DNA from: Flavobacteriaceae bacterium
Lineage (GTDB): Bacteria; Bacteroidota; Bacteroidia; Flavobacteriales; Flavobacteriaceae
Length of the DNA: 48,746 nt
Assembly (NCBI GenBank): GCA_012959395.1
Contig: DUDG01000001.1
Location: forward strand, 1 to 48,746
Direction of reading: 5' to 3'
The notes under the pieces were generated by a model that did no database searches, had not been told where the DNA came from, and worked only from the letters and a program-made list of their open reading frames with translations. This document shows, in pieces, positions 44,813 through 48,746 of the stretch; the stretch's first letter is position 1, and each line of letters opens with the position of its first letter. The position numbers and the translations under genes were made by a program.

Positions 44813-45495
44813 TCTTTCTTCTTTTGAGCATTCAATGCATTTTTACTAATCACTGCCAAATTAAAATTTGGTGCTATCGTTAATGCCTGATCCATTATAG
44901 CAATTGCTGCATCTATGTTTTCTTCCTTATTTTCCTTAAATTTTACCAAACCTTTTAAATACAAAAAAGCTGCTTTCATAGGAACCTGATATTGACCTTG
45001 AGACTCATAATAAGTTCTCATGACATCATTATTTGAATTTGCTATTCCAAAAGTTATATTTTTAGTAGCTCCCATCAGATCATCTAATTGAATTTTTATA
45101 TCAGCTAATTCATATGCAATTAGTGGATTAGGTTTTCTTCTAAACAACTCCTCATAATGAACAATAGATCTATCAAGCTGATTTAAAAATTGAAGTGAAA
45201 TTGCTTTTACTTCAACTGCCATATCAGAATCATTTTTATTGCTTTCAATACCAATTGTATTTAAAGCTTGAACATGTCTCCCTTCATTCATATATAATAC
45301 CGCAAGGGTATCAGCTCTAGCTTGACTTGGATCTAATATGTTTAAGTGAGTTAAACCATTTATTACTCCTTGAATGTCTCCTTGAGATTTCATTTGCTCA
45401 TAATATTGTTTATAATGATTTAATAGAGAATTATTATCCTGACCATAACTAAAGAAAGTAATAGAGAATAATAATAGGATGTATACATTTCTCAT
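44809..45495 (-). CDS. Exported TPR protein downstream of the porin
   Basis: This 228-residue protein has a signal peptide (1 to about 18, ending FFSYGQ) and tetratricopeptide-like helices across the mature part (HYKQYYEQMKSQGDIQGVINGLTHLNILDPSQARADTLAVLYMNEGRHVQALNTI, later AIAIMDQALTIAPNFNLAVISKNAL). It is periplasmic by prediction. It begins 43 nt after the porin stop, so the two are probably one operon, and a role in assembly or function of that porin is possible. Confidence 0.8.
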   Translation of the reverse strand: MRNVYILLLFSITFFSYGQDNNSLLNHYKQYYEQMKSQGDIQGVINGLTHLNILDPSQARADTLAVLYMNEGRHVQALNTIGIESNKNDSDMAVEVKAISLQFLNQLDRSIVHYEELFRRKPNPLIAYELADIKIQLDDLMGATKNITFGIANSNNDVMRTYYESQGQYQVPMKAAFLYLKGLVKFKENKEENIDAAIAIMDQALTIAPNFNLAVISKNALNAQKKKD

Positions 45496-45538
45496 AATTT
45501 TATAATTTAATAATGACGAAACTAATAATAATTAATAT

Positions 45539-46774
45539 TTAAAATGCAATTTGTACTAAAAATTCTCCATAAGTTATTTCATTTCCTGAATCAAAATCTA
45601 CTTTATAAGCACCCAATTGCATTTTTAGATTATTTCCTTTCAAATATTTAGAAATACCTAATCCATAACTATCAAATGATTGTAATAGTGATTCTGTATT
45701 CATATCAAATTCTGGATTAGCCATTTCATATCTAAGATCTACTCCAAATCCATTTTGAATCATATATCCTAAATGAACATTGTAACTATCTCCTAAAATC
45801 AGGTATTCACTAATTTGTTGTGAAATAAAAATATTAGATGCATTTTCATCGGTATACACCTGATTTAGGCTACTTGCATATGAATCTGCATATTCAAACA
45901 AAAATGAAAAACCTTTGTACTTTAATAATAAATCAAAAAATAATTGAGAATAATCAGGTAAATTGTAATTTCCACTACTATCATATAATAAAAAATCTCC
46001 ATGGCCATCACCCATACTATTGCTAACTTCAAAGCTTTTAGAATATGCAAGCCCTAATTGTATTTTTAAGTTTTCTTCACCGATTAAATCAACTGCAGTA
46101 ATTTCATTTCCATCGCTAAAGGCTCCTAATGGATACAGATTCAGCCTAGATCCTAATTTGACACCTCCAATATCTATATTTCTTAAATTCTCTCCAAATG
46201 AATCTCCTCCGTCACCTGAAGTAACTGCTAGTTTTGGTTCTATAATAAATTTATCTCCAAAACTGCTCTCAATAAATATTCCAAACTCTTCACCACTTTG
46301 AGTATAGTTTTGACTAAGCAGCCCTCTATCAGTAAAACGCAACGCATTATCATCGTGAACCATCTCTAAATTATTATGTTGTACCTGCCTTTGACCAAAA
46401 TAAATTGTAGTTGAATTGTCTAGTTGATATTCAATAAAAGCTTCTACTAATGGCTTTGAAATACTATAATCCATCTGAATTGTAAAACTAATCTTTTCCT
46501 TAAACGCTCTTCCTTCAATAAATAAATTTGAGTTTTTAAACTTAAACTGTCTTGATATTTCCTTATACGTAACTTCCTGTGCATTGGACAGAATATCATT
46601 GTAAATATATGCTGGTCTTATAAAACCATAAACATTAAAAAGATAATTACCTTCATTAAAAGAAAATGAAATTCCATCTCCTAAATCATAACTTGAATTA
46701 TTTATTTGGTTTTCCTGTGCATTTACAATAACTGAAAAACATATAATAATAATTGTTATTAGACTTTTTTTCAT
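45539..46774 (-). CDS. Outer-membrane porin, phosphate-selective porin O/P family
   Basis: This 411-residue protein has a signal peptide (1 to about 19, ending VNAQ). A 16-strand-type barrel pattern follows: GISFSFNEGNYLFNVYGFIRPAYIYND, LFIEGRAFKEKISFTIQMDYS, TIYFGQRQVQHNNLEMV and the ending YGEFLVQIAF with a C-terminal Phe. OprP/OprO-like members in Bacteroidota have varied substrates. The gene is divergent (77-nt gap) from a carboxylate transporter gene, so uptake of an organic acid is as likely as phosphate. Confidence 0.82.
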   Translation of the reverse strand: MKKSLITIIIICFSVIVNAQENQINNSSYDLGDGISFSFNEGNYLFNVYGFIRPAYIYNDILSNAQEVTYKEISRQFKFKNSNLFIEGRAFKEKISFTIQMDYSISKPLVEAFIEYQLDNSTTIYFGQRQVQHNNLEMVHDDNALRFTDRGLLSQNYTQSGEEFGIFIESSFGDKFIIEPKLAVTSGDGGDSFGENLRNIDIGGVKLGSRLNLYPLGAFSDGNEITAVDLIGEENLKIQLGLAYSKSFEVSNSMGDGHGDFLLYDSSGNYNLPDYSQLFFDLLLKYKGFSFLFEYADSYASSLNQVYTDENASNIFISQQISEYLILGDSYNVHLGYMIQNGFGVDLRYEMANPEFDMNTESLLQSFDSYGLGISKYLKGNNLKMQLGAYKVDFDSGNEITYGEFLVQIAF

Positions 46775-46851
46775 TTGTTAATTTATCTATATTATAATTT
46801 TATTTATTTAATCTAAATAATTGATCAAATATCATTAATTTTTAATTAATT

Positions 46852-48318
46852 ATGAATTTATCAAAAAAAATTATTGGTTTATTTCTAGGTCCTATAGTAT
46901 TTACTTTAATATTATTATTCTTTAATCCTGAGGGACTAAACTATGAAGCCAAATGTATATTAGCATCCACTATGTGGATGGCTATATGGTGGGTTACTGA
47001 ATGTGTGCCAATAGCTGTAACTGCCTTACTTCCGATTGTTCTTTTTCCGCTTTCTGGAGGTTTAGATCTCCAATCGACAACTGCCTCTTATGGGCACAAG
47101 TTAGTTTTCTTATTTGTTGGTGGATTTATTATTGCTCTAGCAATTGAAAAATGGAATCTACACAAAAGAATAGCCTTAAATATTATTAGAATAACAGGAT
47201 CAAAAAAATCAAAAGTTATTCTAGGATTTATGATTGCTACTGCATTTTTATCAATGTGGATTTCAAACACAGCAACTTCAATTATGATCCTACCAGTAGG
47301 ATTAGCAATTATCGCACAACTAAAAGATGATCCAAATACAATAGAAAATGAAAATGTAGTTTTTGGTAAATCTATTATGATAGCAATAGCTTATAGTGCA
47401 TCTATTGGTGGTATGGCTACATTAATTGGAACACCTCCAAATATGATTTTTGCAGGAGTTGTTGAAGAAAGCTATGGAATAAAAATTAGTATGTTTGACT
47501 GGATGAAATTTGGTATTCCAATAAGTGCTACCCTACTAATTATTTGTTGGTTATATCTAACTAAAGTTGCTTACAAATTTTCTAATGAAGAATTCTCAGA
47601 AGGAAGAAAAGAAATATTAAACCAAATTAAGCTATTGGGTAAATTTTCATATGAAGAATCTAGAGTTTTAATTGTATTTACTCTAACAGCAATTGCATGG
47701 GTTTTAAGAGGTTATCTTGAAACAATTATACCAACAATTGATGATACCATAATCGCTATTTCATTTGCTGTAATTTTATTCATTATTCCAACCAAAAAAA
47801 ATTCGGTTGATAAAACTTTACTGGTATGGAAAGATACTGTTAAATTACCGTGGGGCATATTACTATTATTTGGTAGTGGCATGGCTATAGCAAGTGCATT
47901 TACAAAAAGTGGACTTTCACTTTGGATTGCTGATCTACTTATAAACCTTGATGGTGTCCCATTAATACTTGTAATTCTTACAATTGTTACAACTATTAAT
48001 TTACTTACTGAACTGACATTAAATATGGCTACAACAGCAATGCTACTCCCAATATTGGTAACAATTGCTCTTGCAATTAATGTTCATCCATATTTTTTAT
48101 TAATTAGTGCAACCCTAGCAGCATCATGTGCATTTATGTTGCCTACTGCAACTGCTCCAAATGCCGTAGTCTTTGGTTCAGGACTATTAAAAATAGAAGA
48201 TATGTTTAAAAAAGGAATTTGGATGAATATAATATCAATAATTATAATTACTCTTATTGTATATTATTTCCTACCATCAATATTTGATGTTTCTACTGAA
48301 CTAATTCCGATAAATTAA
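46852..48318 (+). CDS. Sodium/dicarboxylate symporter, DASS (SLC13) family
   Basis: This is a 488-residue inner-membrane transporter with about 11-12 helices. The two substrate/sodium motifs are present: SNTATS (about 142-147, with TLIGTPPNMIF further on) and the matching C-terminal pair LTELTLNMATTAMLLPI and PTATAPNAVVFGSG. The start MWMAIWWVTECVPIAVTALLP is typical. It should import di- or tricarboxylates with sodium, which suits a marine cell. Its stop shares TTAA with the convergent nitronate monooxygenase gene. Confidence 0.94.
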   Translation: MNLSKKIIGLFLGPIVFTLILLFFNPEGLNYEAKCILASTMWMAIWWVTECVPIAVTALLPIVLFPLSGGLDLQSTTASYGHKLVFLFVGGFIIALAIEKWNLHKRIALNIIRITGSKKSKVILGFMIATAFLSMWISNTATSIMILPVGLAIIAQLKDDPNTIENENVVFGKSIMIAIAYSASIGGMATLIGTPPNMIFAGVVEESYGIKISMFDWMKFGIPISATLLIICWLYLTKVAYKFSNEEFSEGRKEILNQIKLLGKFSYEESRVLIVFTLTAIAWVLRGYLETIIPTIDDTIIAISFAVILFIIPTKKNSVDKTLLVWKDTVKLPWGILLLFGSGMAIASAFTKSGLSLWIADLLINLDGVPLILVILTIVTTINLLTELTLNMATTAMLLPILVTIALAINVHPYFLLISATLAASCAFMLPTATAPNAVVFGSGLLKIEDMFKKGIWMNIISIIIITLIVYYFLPSIFDVSTELIPIN

Positions 48319-48746
48319 TACTTGTCTAAAAGTTTCGATTGCTCTTTTATGGATTCCTTAAATTCATTGGTAATTCTATCAACTAATTCTTGAACAGGAA
48401 GATCATCAGAAATATTTGTAACTCCTTGACCTGCAGACCAAATGGTGCTCCATGCTTTTGCTTCACTTTTTGCAGCATCAAGTTCCTTTCCAAAATCCAT
48501 TTTAGCTTTTCTTCCCCACATTTCTTCAGTTATTCCCATAGATTCTAGGCTAGGTCTTAAAAAACTAGCAGGGACACCAGAAACTGCAGCTGTATATACA
48601 ATATCAGTTGCTCCTGAATCTATAATCATTTGTTTATAATCCTCTGGAGCTCTACTTTCTTTTGTGTTTATAAATCTAGTTCCCATATATGCTATATCTG
48701 CTCCCATCTGTAATGCTGAAGCTACATCCCTGCCATTACTTATACA
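48315..48746 (-). CDS. Nitronate monooxygenase, C-terminal part (N-terminus beyond window edge)
   Basis: The frame is open to the window edge, leaving about 143 C-terminal residues. SNGRDVASALQMGADIAYMGTRFINTKES is the phosphate/FMN-binding end of the TIM barrel of 2-nitropropane dioxygenase-like flavoproteins. The helical tail follows (GMTEEMW-type SMGITEEMWG, then WSAGQGVTNI). The active-site histidine lies upstream, outside the window. The family oxidises nitronates; some members are enoyl reductases, which cannot be excluded here. Confidence 0.88.
   Translation of the reverse strand, partial: CISNGRDVASALQMGADIAYMGTRFINTKESRAPEDYKQMIIDSGATDIVYTAAVSGVPASFLRPSLESMGITEEMWGRKAKMDFGKELDAAKSEAKAWSTIWSAGQGVTNISDDLPVQELVDRITNEFKESIKEQSKLLDKY

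Overview
The window is AT-rich (roughly 30% G+C by eye) chromosomal DNA from a member of the Bacteroidota, most likely a marine flavobacterium with a compact genome. The support is a gldK-gldL-gldM-gldN cluster (gliding motor and type IX secretion core), the flavobacterial gene order topA / arginase-like protein / gld, the block miaB - sigma-54 activator - lptE - secG - groES - groEL, and promoters of the Bacteroidota type (TTG, about 19 bp, TAnnTTTG) with no Shine-Dalgarno sequences. I cannot name a species.

Layout. 1-1732 (-): N-terminal part of a tricorn-like protease, cut by the window edge. 1840-4428: aconitase, convergent with a 2Fe-2S ferredoxin. 4718-9375 (-): gldN, gldM, gldL, gldK. 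9454-13082 (-): degenerate arginase-fold protein and topoisomerase I. 13311-20042 (+): miaB, a sigma-54 enhancer-binding protein, lptE, a small unknown protein, secG, groESL and a GAF-domain methionine sulfoxide reductase. 20112-27123 (+): purH, then the rod-shape set mreB-mreC-mreD-PBP2-rodA. 27129-30337 (-): ABC permease and a Prc-type protease. 30495-30579 (-): tRNA-Leu(UAG). 30677-32068 (+): M20 peptidase. 32058-34228 (-): hemW, ruvC and a TonB-C-like lipoprotein. 34281-34790 (+): DUF456 protein. 34787-42441 (-): envelope operon with a periplasmic chaperone, a CorC/HlyC-like protein, a 61-residue membrane protein, lptC, a TPR protein, an outer-membrane beta-barrel and coaX. 42543 onward: tRNA-Phe followed by a tiny insertion, then a YwaF-like protein, a lipoprotein, a TPR protein and porin pair, a DASS-family carboxylate transporter, and the C-terminal part of a nitronate monooxygenase.

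Most of the window is housekeeping. The main exception is an 864-bp insertion at the 3' end of tRNA-Phe. It is bounded by a 14-bp perfect direct repeat (42604-42617 and 43468-43481), carries one secreted-protein gene and no integrase, and has a family of TGTGTAAAG half-sites clustered near both ends. It has separated the tRNA from what looks like its original terminator. I read it as an integrase-less, tRNA-targeted mini-element, either a satellite moved in trans or a remnant.

Other points of interest are a candidate sigma-54 promoter with TGTCA boxes before groESL, in the same gene block as a sigma-54 activator that lacks a sensor domain. There is also an arginase-fold protein that has lost three metal ligands. 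All six convergent gene junctions lack room for a terminator, several genes start with TTG, and two terminators stand directly before start codons.
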